Source of the DNA: an uncultured Collinsella sp.
GTDB taxonomy: Bacteria; Actinomycetota; Coriobacteriia; Coriobacteriales; Coriobacteriaceae
DNA: 64,000 nucleotides
Direction of reading: 5' to 3'
Assembly: GCA_934668875.1 (NCBI GenBank)
Contig: CAKUON010000005.1
Coordinates: 1 to 64,000 of the forward strand
Positions 8,441 to 17,043 of this stretch are shown here, in pieces (positions within the stretch are counted from its first letter, which is position 1; each line of letters starts with the position of its first letter). The position numbers and the translations under genes were made by a program. Under the pieces are notes generated by a model. The model was not told the DNA's origin, did not search any database, and worked only from the letters and a program-made list of their open reading frames with translations.

Positions 8441-11400
8441 TTACTCCTGACGACGTTTCTTGTCAGCCAGGAAGACGCCGGCGGCTACGAGCACGACGCC
8501 TCCGATGACAAACGTCTCACCGGCGAGCGCAGCATTGTCGCCTGTGGTGGGGAGTGCCGAGTTGGCGGCCGTCTTGGCGTTACCTGCAGACGGCTTTCCA
8601 ACAGCCGGCTTGGCAGCAGCCGGCGTGATCTTGCCCTGCTCGGCCTTTGCCGCCTCCTGCTCCTGACGGGCGATCTCGTCCTTTAGGGCCTGCTCGGCGG
8701 CGACGCGCTTTGCCTTTGCCTCGTTGTAGGTATTGAGCGCCGCGGTATAGGTGGGCGTCGCAGCATCAAGGTCTGCCTGAGCGGCATCGAGTACGGCCTT
8801 CGCGTCATGCTCTGCCTGCTTGGCGGCGATGCACTTGGCAAAGAGGGCATTGAGGGTGTCATTCGCGTTTGCGTCAGAGCCGGTAGCAATGCCGTTTTCG
8901 ACGTTGACGGACTTGAGCTTTCCAAGGGCGGCGGCAGCGGCGTCCGATGCGGCCTGAGAATTCTCGACCGCTTGCTCGGTGTTTGCGATGGCGTCGTTTG
9001 CCGCGCTAAGGGCGACTTCGGCCTCGGTCACTGCTGCGTCGGCGTCCTTCTTGGTCGCCTTGGCCGCGGCAAGGTTGTCGGCCGCATTGCTCAAAGCGTC
9101 GGCATGGGCCTTCTTCGAGGTAAAGTCGTTTTCCGCCGTGGTCAGATTGCTTGTGGCGTGCTCCGCGGTCGCCGCCTTGGCCCCGGCATCGTCCTTCGCG
9201 CTGTCGAGGGCCTGCTTCTTGTCGGCCGCGTCGCGCCCTGCCTTTTCAAGAGCGTTCTGGGCCGCCGCCTGGGCCGCCGTGGCTTCATCGAGCGCTTGAT
9301 GGGCCTTGTCAGCCTTCTCCTGAGCCGCGGCAACATCGGCCGAGTACTTGGCGAGCTCATCACCAGCGGCGGTGTAGGCGGCTTGCTTGTCTGCAACGGC
9401 CTCCTTTGCGTTTTCGAGATCTGTCGTGCGTGCCGCAACAGTCTGCTGCGCCTGGTCGAACGCTGCCTGTGCGGCGTTGATGTCATTCTGCTTTTGAGTG
9501 ACTGTGGTTTGCGCGGCAGTCGCCTGCGCTTTGGCCGTCTCCGCAGCCTTTTGTGCAGCATCGCGTTCCGACTGGGCGGTAGCTACGGCAGCCGCGGCGG
9601 CAGCGACGCTATCGCTCTGCTTGTTTGCTGCCTGCTGCTTTTGCACGACTGCGGATGCAGCCTCACTTGCGGCTTCGTCAGCCTGCTGCTTATTTTTGGA
9701 AGCCTGTTGAGCTGCAACTTGTTTGCTGGCAAGATCCTTCTTGGCGGTCTCGAGTTTGCTTCCCGCGTTTTTGAGTCCGTTGACGTAGCCGTTAAGCGTC
9801 TGCTCGAACTCGTCGACGGACATGGCAGAGCTTGTCCAATCGTGGTCGGGCTTCCATGGCGAGGCCGTCTGGGCGGTAAAGGATGCGGTGTCTCCGTATT
9901 CGTTGTTGCGAGCGGTGTTGAGTCCAGTACCCATGACTGTGTAGTTGGGATTAATACAATTGATGTAATGGCCCACCATTGCGTTCTTGCCGCAGTTTTT
10001 AGTGACGTAACTGTCGATCTTGTTGGCATGTGACCGATAGAAGGCGTAGGCGTCCTTGCCCGTGAGATAGATACCGTTAAACTCGGCCGCTACCGCCTCG
10101 TCAAAGTACGCCTTCTCCTCCGTAATCCATCCCTGGCAGGGATCGCTGTAGTTCCACGAGAGGTTCTCTGCAACACCAAACTGCTGCGCGTGCTCAATGT
10201 TCGAACTTGACCAGTTGGCATCGGCAATTGCCGCCGCGACAAGGTTGTAGGTAACCTTAATTGGGTTTAGACCAACGGAAACGCGGTAGCTGTTGATTGA
10301 CTTCATGACCGTAATAGCCGAAATCATATTGTCGAGCGAGGTCGCATCGTCGTCATCGCCAACATGGGTGGCATCCTTATACTTGCAGTTCTCGATAATC
10401 GAGACCGCCTCATTGGCGCCAACGGATTTAAAGAACCCGATAGCACCCTGCTTGAGCGTGGACTCGGCAGAGCCTGCCGCCTGCTGGGCGGCGTCGACGG
10501 CTACCTGAGCGGATTGAACCGCGGCTTGGGCTGACTGCAGCTCGTTCTGAGCTTGCGCGGCCGCCTCGTCTGCAGCCGTCTTTGCTGCCTTTGCATCCTC
10601 GACGGCTTTATTCGCCTCATCGAGCTTGGCAAGCTCTGCGCCGTGGGCTGCCTTCGCGTCCTTGAGGGTCTCATCCTTTGCGGAGACTGCGGCATTCGCA
10701 GTATCGAGCTCGGACTTCTTTTGCTCGGCATTCTGCTTTGCGGCATCAAGCACCGATTGTGCTGCGGCAAGATCATTTTGCTTCTGAGTCTGATCCTGCT
10801 GGGCATTTTCCAGGGCCTTCTCAGCGTTTGCCTGGGCGCTCTTTGCGGCGTCAAGATCGGTCTTGGCAGCGTCGACCTTTGCCTGAGCGGCGTCGTATTC
10901 TGGGCCCTCGGCGCCTGCCTTTGCTGCGGCGAGGTCTGCCTGTGCGCTGTCATACGCCGCCTGCGCGTCAGCTACCTTACCGTCCGCGGCGGTCTTTGCC
11001 TGCTGGGCAGAAGTCAGCGTGCCCGCTGCCTCGTCGTAAGCGCTCTGTGCGGCGCTCTGAGCCTGCTGGGCGTCGGCGAGCGCGGAGTCGGCAGCGGTCT
11101 TTGCGGCCTTTGCCTGGTCAAGAACCTTCTGGGCATCTGCGGCAGACTGCTCGGCTGCCTTGATTTCCTCCGGCGTTGCGTTGGCGGCTGCCTTCTGGGC
11201 TTCCTCAAGCTTGGCTTGTGCATCGGCTGCCGCCTGCTTTGCGGAGTCGAGCGCCTTCGTCTTGCCCTCGGCATCGGCCTTGGCCGTGTCGAGCTTGCTC
11301 TGGGCATCCTTTAGCGTGGCACTGGCGCTGTCGGCCGCCTTGACGCTTTCATCGAGCTGGCGAGCGTATTCGGCACGCGCGGCGGCCTCTGCCTGCGAAT

Positions 11401-11806
11401 TGTCGGAGACGGAAGCGTCGTAGGCGGTCTGTGCGTTGTCGCGGGCCGTCTGTTTTTCGATATAGGGGGCAGCCGCTGTGTCGTAGTCGGACTTGGCTTC
11501 TGCCTCGGCAGCCTTTGTGGCGTCGATTGCGGCCTGCAAGTCGGCAATCTTCTGGGCGTTCGTCTTTACTGCGGAGCCTGCCGCCTCGCCGGCGTGGACG
11601 GCGAGCGGGGACATGATTGCGTCCTGTGCCGTGGCGCCGCTCACATCGTTGGCAAATGCCGAGAACGGGGCGAGCAACGACGAGCCGGTCATTGCGATGG
11701 TGGTGGCTGCGGTGACGGCGAGTCGCGCGGTCTTGTGACCCGCGAATGCGCGACGGGGCTCGGCGCCGCCCGAGGTTTCCAAGTGTTTGGGTGCGTACTT
11801 TGCCAT
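8441..11806 (-). CDS. LPXTG-anchored coiled-coil surface protein with central CAP domain
   Basis: This 1,121-residue protein is exported and probably sortase-linked to the cell wall. A long signal peptide ends near SLLAPFSAFA, about residue 50. Alanine-rich coiled coil fills about 60-440. A CAP/SCP-like domain lies at about 470-650, with ENLSWNY and a late block GHYINCINPNYTVMGTG typical of the family. A second coiled coil runs to about 1,050, and the tail is LPTTGDNA, a hydrophobic helix and KKRRQE. I chose the ATG at 11806 with gggag upstream; a TTG at 11818 is also open. Adhesion or wall-associated binding is inferred. Alanine-lysine-glutamate repeats dominate the codon use. The gene lies between two palindrome arrays. 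Confidence 0.9.
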   Translation of the reverse strand: MAKYAPKHLETSGGAEPRRAFAGHKTARLAVTAATTIAMTGSSLLAPFSAFANDVSGATAQDAIMSPLAVHAGEAAGSAVKTNAQKIADLQAAIDATKAAEAEAKSDYDTAAAPYIEKQTARDNAQTAYDASVSDNSQAEAAARAEYARQLDESVKAADSASATLKDAQSKLDTAKADAEGKTKALDSAKQAAADAQAKLEEAQKAAANATPEEIKAAEQSAADAQKVLDQAKAAKTAADSALADAQQAQSAAQSAYDEAAGTLTSAQQAKTAADGKVADAQAAYDSAQADLAAAKAGAEGPEYDAAQAKVDAAKTDLDAAKSAQANAEKALENAQQDQTQKQNDLAAAQSVLDAAKQNAEQKKSELDTANAAVSAKDETLKDAKAAHGAELAKLDEANKAVEDAKAAKTAADEAAAQAQNELQSAQAAVQSAQVAVDAAQQAAGSAESTLKQGAIGFFKSVGANEAVSIIENCKYKDATHVGDDDDATSLDNMISAITVMKSINSYRVSVGLNPIKVTYNLVAAAIADANWSSSNIEHAQQFGVAENLSWNYSDPCQGWITEEKAYFDEAVAAEFNGIYLTGKDAYAFYRSHANKIDSYVTKNCGKNAMVGHYINCINPNYTVMGTGLNTARNNEYGDTASFTAQTASPWKPDHDWTSSAMSVDEFEQTLNGYVNGLKNAGSKLETAKKDLASKQVAAQQASKNKQQADEAASEAASAVVQKQQAANKQSDSVAAAAAAVATAQSERDAAQKAAETAKAQATAAQTTVTQKQNDINAAQAAFDQAQQTVAARTTDLENAKEAVADKQAAYTAAGDELAKYSADVAAAQEKADKAHQALDEATAAQAAAQNALEKAGRDAADKKQALDSAKDDAGAKAATAEHATSNLTTAENDFTSKKAHADALSNAADNLAAAKATKKDADAAVTEAEVALSAANDAIANTEQAVENSQAASDAAAAALGKLKSVNVENGIATGSDANANDTLNALFAKCIAAKQAEHDAKAVLDAAQADLDAATPTYTAALNTYNEAKAKRVAAEQALKDEIARQEQEAAKAEQGKITPAAAKPAVGKPSAGNAKTAANSALPTTGDNAALAGETFVIGGVVLVAAGVFLADKKRRQE

Positions 11807-11872
11807 TTCTTCTCCCAATCATTGAAGGGGTACCTATGACAATTCGTACGTTAAGACCTTTGAAAGGGCTCC

Positions 11873-11884
11873 TGTTGCGCAACA
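11873..11884. promoter_or_regulatory. TGTTGCGCAACA palindrome upstream of LPXTG gene
   Basis: A perfect 12-bp palindrome lies 67 bp upstream of the LPXTG gene start. It is the same site found in front of the kinase, FHA and other genes at 15591, 18363, 18398, 37513, 40269, 40358 and 41009. Its recurrent position 42-106 bp before start codons points to an operator for an unknown regulator. Confidence 0.65.
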
Positions 11885-11947
11885 TTGGCGAGGAAATATC
11901 GACACATTTGAGTCACATTTATGAGGCGAAGCCCTCGGCAAGCTAGC

Positions 11948-12245
11948 GTCTCGTTCTGTAACATCTAGCAGGGAAAATGGCCTCTAACTGTTACAAATCG
12001 AGACAAACAATTCGGCGGTTGCCAAATGTCTCAATCTGTAACATCTGGAGAGGTTCTTGGCCTCTTACTGTTACAGATTGAGACGTTGTCTCGCGGGGTT
12101 GGGGTTTGTCTCGTTCTGTAACAACTAGACCCGTTTTTGCCGAGTTACTGTTACAGATTGAGACAAACCGTCTGGGGTCAACTCAAACGTCTCGATCCGT
12201 AACACCAGGACCCGGTTTTGCCCGCTAGATGTTACAAATCGAGAC
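11948..12245. repeat. Array 3 of 57-bp palindromic units (four units)
   Basis: Units lie at 11948-12004, 12028-12084, 12108-12164 and 12189-12245, each 57 bp and spaced 80, 80 and 81 bp. The last unit has a longer palindrome because its right centre reads ctagat before gttac, extending the stem. The array lies between the LPXTG promoter and the 3' end of the kinase gene. Several centres are near-copies of centres in array 2, but in a different order. Confidence 0.95.
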
Positions 12246-12289
12246 AAATACCGGGGGAGCGCCCGCCGCCGCGGCGGGACACCCGTCCC

Positions 12290-14374
12290 CTAAATACAGA
12301 ACCCGGGAATCACGCAGGTACGCTTGCTTGGCTTGTCCGCGGGCGTGGCGTACATAAACACGTCGCCGTCGTCGCCGACACGGTTGATATAGACCGTGCC
12401 CTTTACCTCCGACGTGTCGGGACTCACCGTGCGCTCCCACCAGCAGGTATCCTTGCCCTTCCACTGGCGCACCATGGTCGAGTTGGTGGAATATGGGCTC
12501 ACCTTGAGCTCGTGGAACAGCTGATACTCCTTGCCTTCGCCGTTGTAGATGTCTGCCAGGTAGTGATAGTCCTCGGCAAACGAATCGGGCGGCTGCACGT
12601 CGGACAGCTCGACCATGGCGGGCAGCCAGAGCGTCGCGGGCAGCTCACTCAGACACGAAGCGCTTCTGGCGACGCCCACGTTGTTCGAGGTCTTCTTGAC
12701 GGCCTTAATAAGCGCGCGCAACTCGTTGGGCAGCAGCTTAAGGCCGTCGCTGTCGAGCCATTCCCGCAGCTCGCAATCTGCCCAGCCGGCGCTCGGCGGT
12801 TCAGTCGCAGCGTTGCGCTCGGCAATACCCGCATCGAACATAAACGTCAGCCCGGCCTTGCCCGTCCCGTCCAGAAGCTCATCGTGACGGATGCCCACAA
12901 GCTGCGCGCCGACCTCCAGCCCGTTGGTGAGTTTCACGCGCTTGGTACACGGATAGGGGATATGCCCATCGGCATCGAGCAGGTGGTAGCGCTTGGCAAT
13001 CTCGCGTGCCTCGCTACGGGTCTCGGCGGCCTTAATCTTGAGCGAAATCTCCTGCAGCTGATCCCAAGTGTAGTCGTCAAGCGAACCGCGGATGCCGTCC
13101 AGGTAGTCGGGGATGCCAAAGCCATGGGTCGCCGCCCCAATGACGCTGAGCCCCGCAACGGCTGCAACGACGCCACCGATAATAAAGCGGCGGCGGGTCA
13201 TGGCATCGTGCCGGGCCTGCTCCAGGATCTCTCGCGCGCGCTCGCCGGCGACGTCGACCTTAAGGTGCGTGCCAGAATCGATATCAATTGCGGCCTCGTC
13301 TCCTGCGCCCTCGCGGCCCTCAGATTCTGCAGCGGGGAGGTATGCCGAGAGCACCTCGAGCATCTGCTGCTCGGTAGGGCGATCGCCCTGTTCGACCGAG
13401 ATGCCTTTCATGATGATCTGGACGAGCGCTTCATCGTCCTCGCAGCGCGGCTTGAGCGGTGCCGGCTTGGTCTTGGTCTTTATGAGGTAGAACGAGCCGG
13501 TTGCCGCTGCACCCGTCGACTCGATGTCGAACGGCTTACGACCGCTGTAGAGCTGGTACAGAATGCTCGAAAGCGCATAGACGTCGATCGCGGGCGAGCG
13601 GCGAAGGGCCGCGATGCCTTCGATATCCTGTGTGAGCATCTCGGGCGCGGCATATGCGGGTGTGGCAAAGCGCCAAATGTCGGCACGTCGGGTGATCGTG
13701 TCGTCGCCGAGTGCCATGGTCGCGGAGCCCATGTCGATGAGGCAGGGGTCAAAGGAGCAATCGGCGATCTGCTGCTCGAGCGTTCGGCTGGTGGTGCGGA
13801 ACATGATATTGGCAGGCGACAGGTCGCGATGGACGACCGGATTCACGAGGCCTTGGGTCATCAAGAGCGCGCGTAGCACGGCGTTTCCGACGGCGGCGAC
13901 CATCTGGGTGGTCAGCCCGCCCGAGGCGTCGTGCGGAAGCAGGGGCAGCGCCTGCTTGAGCGAGGTACCCTCGACCCACTCCATGAGGATGAGCGGGTCA
14001 TCCTCGCACGATCCGTAGCCATAGACGCGCGGAAATCCGCGCAGGTGCGAGACGGTACACAGATGACGGTACTCTTCGAACAGCGCGGCGGTGCTGGCCA
14101 GGTGCGCAGCCGCTTGCTCGGCAGAGCGATCGGGCGTCTGGTCGGAAAGGATGGCGTTGTCCTTGAGCAGCTTGACGGCAAAGACCTCGCCGCTCGTGTT
14201 GGTCGCGCGCAGCACGTGCCCGATATTGCCGCCGTCGCGGTATGCCGTCTGAAGAATAAGCGTCATAAACCGGCGCTTGGCGTCGTCCTCGGCACTGGGG
14301 TCGACTGCCACGGCGGTATCGAACGTGTCGAGACGGATGAGTTTGTCGCCATAGGCGCTATCGGTAGTATCCAT
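12290..14374 (-). CDS. Hanks-type Ser/Thr protein kinase with membrane segment and DUF6273-like domain
   Basis: This 694-residue protein has a cytoplasmic kinase domain (about 35-330), one membrane helix near 393-415 (FIIGGVVAAVAGLSVIG) and a large extracytoplasmic C-terminal region. The kinase has FAVKLL (catalytic lysine), VVHRDLSPANIMF near residue 180 and AAPEM. DFG is replaced by LIDMGSA, and the P-loop is poor in glycine (GGNIGHVLRA). The C-terminal 200 residues (ELREWLDSDGLKLLP, TLWLPAMVELSD, WWERTVSP) fit DUF6273, a possible ligand sensor. Ribosome site aaagga precedes the ATG. It is read in the same direction as the FHA gene just upstream, which suggests a kinase-FHA pair. It is a paralogue of the kinase at 17,044. 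Confidence 0.88.
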   Translation of the reverse strand: MDTTDSAYGDKLIRLDTFDTAVAVDPSAEDDAKRRFMTLILQTAYRDGGNIGHVLRATNTSGEVFAVKLLKDNAILSDQTPDRSAEQAAAHLASTAALFEEYRHLCTVSHLRGFPRVYGYGSCEDDPLILMEWVEGTSLKQALPLLPHDASGGLTTQMVAAVGNAVLRALLMTQGLVNPVVHRDLSPANIMFRTTSRTLEQQIADCSFDPCLIDMGSATMALGDDTITRRADIWRFATPAYAAPEMLTQDIEGIAALRRSPAIDVYALSSILYQLYSGRKPFDIESTGAAATGSFYLIKTKTKPAPLKPRCEDDEALVQIIMKGISVEQGDRPTEQQMLEVLSAYLPAAESEGREGAGDEAAIDIDSGTHLKVDVAGERAREILEQARHDAMTRRRFIIGGVVAAVAGLSVIGAATHGFGIPDYLDGIRGSLDDYTWDQLQEISLKIKAAETRSEAREIAKRYHLLDADGHIPYPCTKRVKLTNGLEVGAQLVGIRHDELLDGTGKAGLTFMFDAGIAERNAATEPPSAGWADCELREWLDSDGLKLLPNELRALIKAVKKTSNNVGVARSASCLSELPATLWLPAMVELSDVQPPDSFAEDYHYLADIYNGEGKEYQLFHELKVSPYSTNSTMVRQWKGKDTCWWERTVSPDTSEVKGTVYINRVGDDGDVFMYATPADKPSKRTCVIPGFCI

Positions 14375-14411
14375 GGCGTTCCTTTGTCTGGCATGGGTTG
14401 CCGCGCGTATG

Positions 14412-14462
14412 CGTCGGCAGTGCGGCTATTGGTAAAGCACCATGATAGCCGCACTGCCGACG
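14412..14462. repeat. Perfect 18-bp inverted repeat before kinase gene
   Basis: The arm cgtcggcagtgcggctat (14412-14429) is exactly complementary to 14445-14462, with a 15-bp loop. There is no T-run on either side, so it is not a classic terminator. It lies 38 bp upstream of the kinase start and just after the terminator-like hairpin of the FHA gene. It could be a processing or regulatory stem in the leader. Confidence 0.8.
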
Positions 14463-14512
14463 TATGCCGTTGAGTATTGTCGGTTACGACGCAGAAGGTA
14501 GAAGACGAAAGA

Positions 14513-14543
14513 CGGGCGGTGACCGTCTTTCGATCACCGCCCG
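14513..14543 (-). terminator. Terminator-like hairpin after the FHA gene
   Basis: The arms cgggcggtga (14513-14522) and tcaccgcccg (14534-14543) pair perfectly. On the minus strand they are followed by tctttcgtctt, a weak T-rich tail. The hairpin begins 3 bp after the stop codon, so it may only partly end transcription before the downstream kinase gene. Confidence 0.6.
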
Positions 14544-14545
14544 CG

Positions 14546-15508
14546 CTAATCCACAATGACAAGGAATGTCGTGTAGAGACCCAGATGGAGCCTGTCGCTG
14601 TTTTCGATTTCCACCGGGGGATAGATCTTGCCGGGCTCGCGTTGGTCGCGCGGCGGCTCAATCACAATATCGCCGTCGCCCGCGCCCGATTCGAGCACTG
14701 TGCCGTTGGTCGATCCAAGGCCCTGGGCGTACCAGTGCTCGCCCTCAAGCCAAATGCGAAGATGCTCGCGCGATGCGTCGGCGCCCACATCGGTGATGCT
14801 GGGCGAGGTTTTGGGCAAAGAACCAATCACGGTGCCGCGCGGATCGCGTGTGAGGGGATGGATTTGCATGTCGACGCAGTTGTCGGCATGTGTCCTGAGC
14901 AGACCGAGGTTGGGGGCGACGGTGCGCGGCTGCTCCAGGCTGCCCATAAAGCCACGTCCGACGGTAGTTTCGGTGGTGCCAAAGTGCCCGCCCGTCTTGC
15001 TGTCGCAAAAGCGCTCGACGGTGGCCACGCCTTGAACGGGATCGGCAAGTGCACCCGTTGCCACAAAGAGCATCAAGAAGAGCGTGCTTTTTTCGCGGGG
15101 GTTGTGGTCATCGGAGCTGTTGATACGCCCCAAGGCATTGGCGTAGAGGCGGTCGTCAAGGTCATAATCTGCGAGAATCGACATCATGCCTTGGGCCGCC
15201 GGGCCGCTGTAATGCTCGGATATTTCCTGATAGGCGCGTTCGCCTCCGCCGAGTTTGTTGCTAATGGCGGCGGCAAGGTTGAGTGTGGAGACGGTAAGGT
15301 CATTGTAGATACCTGGCGCACACTGATCGGGCTCGCGGTGGACGATGTAGCGAGTGAGGTACGAGCGGTTGGTAGAGCATTTGTCGAGCAGGGTACTGCC
15401 TGCATACGAATTGCCGTTAATGAGCATTCGCGCAATCTCGAGATGCTTGAGACCGCCGAACGATCGGATGTCGTTGTAGAGGACCGAGCACGGTGTTTCC
15501 GCCGCCAT
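14546..15508 (-). CDS. FHA-domain protein with helical N-terminal region
   Basis: The protein has 320 residues. Residues about 220-300 form a forkhead-associated domain, which binds phospho-threonine: TVIGSLP, then ASREHLRI, then GSTNGTVL hold the usual S-R-x-H and N-G-T positions. The N-terminal 200 residues are mostly helical and unrecognised (GGLKHLEIARMLINGNSYAG). The ATG at 15508 follows ggggagg; a longer reading to 15670 has no site. It is divergent from the zinc-ribbon gene at 15,689 and shares a promoter region containing TGTTGCGCAACG. It probably reads phosphorylated partners of the kinases encoded next to it. Confidence 0.85.
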   Translation of the reverse strand: MAAETPCSVLYNDIRSFGGLKHLEIARMLINGNSYAGSTLLDKCSTNRSYLTRYIVHREPDQCAPGIYNDLTVSTLNLAAAISNKLGGGERAYQEISEHYSGPAAQGMMSILADYDLDDRLYANALGRINSSDDHNPREKSTLFLMLFVATGALADPVQGVATVERFCDSKTGGHFGTTETTVGRGFMGSLEQPRTVAPNLGLLRTHADNCVDMQIHPLTRDPRGTVIGSLPKTSPSITDVGADASREHLRIWLEGEHWYAQGLGSTNGTVLESGAGDGDIVIEPPRDQREPGKIYPPVEIENSDRLHLGLYTTFLVIVD

Positions 15509-15590
15509 GGCTGCCTCCCCAGATAACTTTAATGACGTACTGCAAACATGATAGGAAATGGCTACGCTCAAAGCGTACCGACTCGAAAAA

Positions 15591-15602
15591 TGTTGCGCAA
15601 CG
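15591..15602. promoter_or_regulatory. TGTTGCGCAACG site in divergent FHA / zinc-ribbon promoter
   Basis: This is an 11-of-12 match to the palindrome TGTTGCGCAACA. It is nearly central between the two divergent start codons, 83 bp before the FHA gene and 87 bp before the zinc-ribbon gene, so one protein could control both. Confidence 0.6.
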
Positions 15603-15688
15603 CTTTGCATAACTATCGAGACATTATAGGGCATATACGCCAAGTTACAGGATGGCTGCAAACGACACATTTTGAGAGGTTGTGCCCT

Positions 15689-16933
15689 ATGGAATGCCCT
15701 TATTGCGGTGCATTATTGCCCGATGACGCTAGTTTTTGCTCTGAGTGTGGATCGCCTCTTGCCACGCCCTCGCCGACTGCGCCCGTCCCCGAAGATCCCT
15801 ATACTACGCCCCAGACCGTGTCGCAGAGCCCTGCCTTTTCTTGGCGCGACGGCGAGGCCGCTACGGCGGCAACGGTGGAGTTGCCTAAGGCGGATGCTGC
15901 CTCGAAAGCAGACGAGCAGCCGGTGACGGCACCCGGCGCGTCTGAGCTCGCTGTGCCCGAATCCGATTCGGACGCCACGCGTGTAGTCGATTCCCTGTCA
16001 GACTTTGGCACTACGATCGAGGACGCGGAAACTGAGTCTGCCTACCATGCCGATTTTGGTTCTACGCCGCTCAGTGAGGAAGAGCAGCTCGAGCAGGACC
16101 GCGAGAGCCTCAAGACGGCCAAGGCCGAGTACAAGCTGGCGCGCAAGCGCCTGGGCAAGTCGTATGCGCCCGCCATCGCCGCCGGCGTTATTGTCGTTGC
16201 CGCCTTGTGCGCGGGAACCGGCTGGGCGGGCTACTCATATGGTTTGGCCCATCCGCAAAACACCGAGCAGATCCAAAAGCTCAAGGAGCAGCTTGAATCT
16301 TCCAAGGACGAGCTCAAAAAGACGCAAGACGATCTCGACCAGACCAAGGCAGATCTAAAGGATGCTAAGGCGGAGCTCAAGACCGCAAGCAAGAACGGCG
16401 AGGACGCCAGCTCCGATGCCGAGGGCTCTTCCACGACGGGCAATGCGACCTCGTCGACCACCACGACCTCTGGTAGCACAGCGAAGCTCAACATCGATAA
16501 GCCCACGAGCTTTGCCAACACCACGTGGCGGGGGGCGCTTAAGGAGACGGGCAACTCTTGGGGCCATACTTGCTACGGTGCGAGCAAAAACGACCTCGTG
16601 ATCGTTTTTAAGAGCATCAGCGATTCCGGCGAAGCGGTCGCGGATATTTCCGCCACACTGCATGCGCACGATACCTATAACGCCGAAAAAACCGTCTCCC
16701 AGTCCGATGGTGATGTCTATCGCACCTATACGGACGTCACCGGAACGTTTGTCAGGAACAAGGGCTTTGAGTTCTCGCTTCCCGTTGAGGAGGAAGACTG
16801 CGACCTTACGGTGGCGGGTGTGCCAAAAAAGAAGAACGGCAAGTACTACCTGAATACCACGGTCGAATCGGGGGACGGTGCCGTTAACATGGGAACGCGC
16901 ATTACGGATTCCTTTGAGCTTTTGATCTCCTAG
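15689..16933 (+). CDS. Zinc-ribbon, single-pass membrane protein with coiled coil
   Basis: This 414-residue protein starts with a zinc ribbon (C3, C6, C17, C20 in MECPYCG and CSECG). A disordered acidic, proline- and alanine-rich linker follows, then one membrane helix near 159-185 (YAPAIAAGVIVVAALCAGTGWAG). A coiled coil (about 187-240) and a serine-threonine linker lead to a beta-rich outer domain of about 140 residues ending in LLIS. It fits an Nin/Cout architecture in which the cytoplasmic ribbon and linker may be a kinase substrate, but this is inference. The start follows gagagg. It is transcribed divergently from the FHA gene and ends at a strong terminator. Confidence 0.8.
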   Translation: MECPYCGALLPDDASFCSECGSPLATPSPTAPVPEDPYTTPQTVSQSPAFSWRDGEAATAATVELPKADAASKADEQPVTAPGASELAVPESDSDATRVVDSLSDFGTTIEDAETESAYHADFGSTPLSEEEQLEQDRESLKTAKAEYKLARKRLGKSYAPAIAAGVIVVAALCAGTGWAGYSYGLAHPQNTEQIQKLKEQLESSKDELKKTQDDLDQTKADLKDAKAELKTASKNGEDASSDAEGSSTTGNATSSTTTTSGSTAKLNIDKPTSFANTTWRGALKETGNSWGHTCYGASKNDLVIVFKSISDSGEAVADISATLHAHDTYNAEKTVSQSDGDVYRTYTDVTGTFVRNKGFEFSLPVEEEDCDLTVAGVPKKKNGKYYLNTTVESGDGAVNMGTRITDSFELLIS

Positions 16934-16955
16934 CATTGCCGGCATGCGATGCGTG

Positions 16956-17001
16956 CGGCGGCGGACGCGGCTTTATCGAGAGCTGTGTCCGCCGCCGTTT
17001 T
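16956..17001 (+). terminator. Terminator of zinc-ribbon membrane protein gene
   Basis: The arm cggcggcggac (16956-16966) pairs with gtccgccgccg (16987-16997), followed by four T. It separates this gene from the convergent kinase gene. Confidence 0.8.
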
Positions 17002-17043
17002 GTATCACTGGAGCCTTAATACCGGGACCGGTGTCGATGTCGG

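Noticed and set aside
8807..10033. Long plus-strand frames opposite the LPXTG gene
   Set aside because: They are antisense shadows of alanine-rich coiled-coil codons and have no ribosome site.
1147..12245. The 80-bp arrays as CRISPR loci
   Set aside because: Units are palindromic over 57 bp with variable centres, gaps of 23-24 bp are partly similar to one another, arrays always have four units, and no cas gene is present.
1147..12245. The 57-bp palindromes as integron attC sites
   Set aside because: Length is similar, but the arms do not fit the RYYYAAC / GTTRRRY core pattern, units are tandem without gene cassettes between them, and no integrase is seen.
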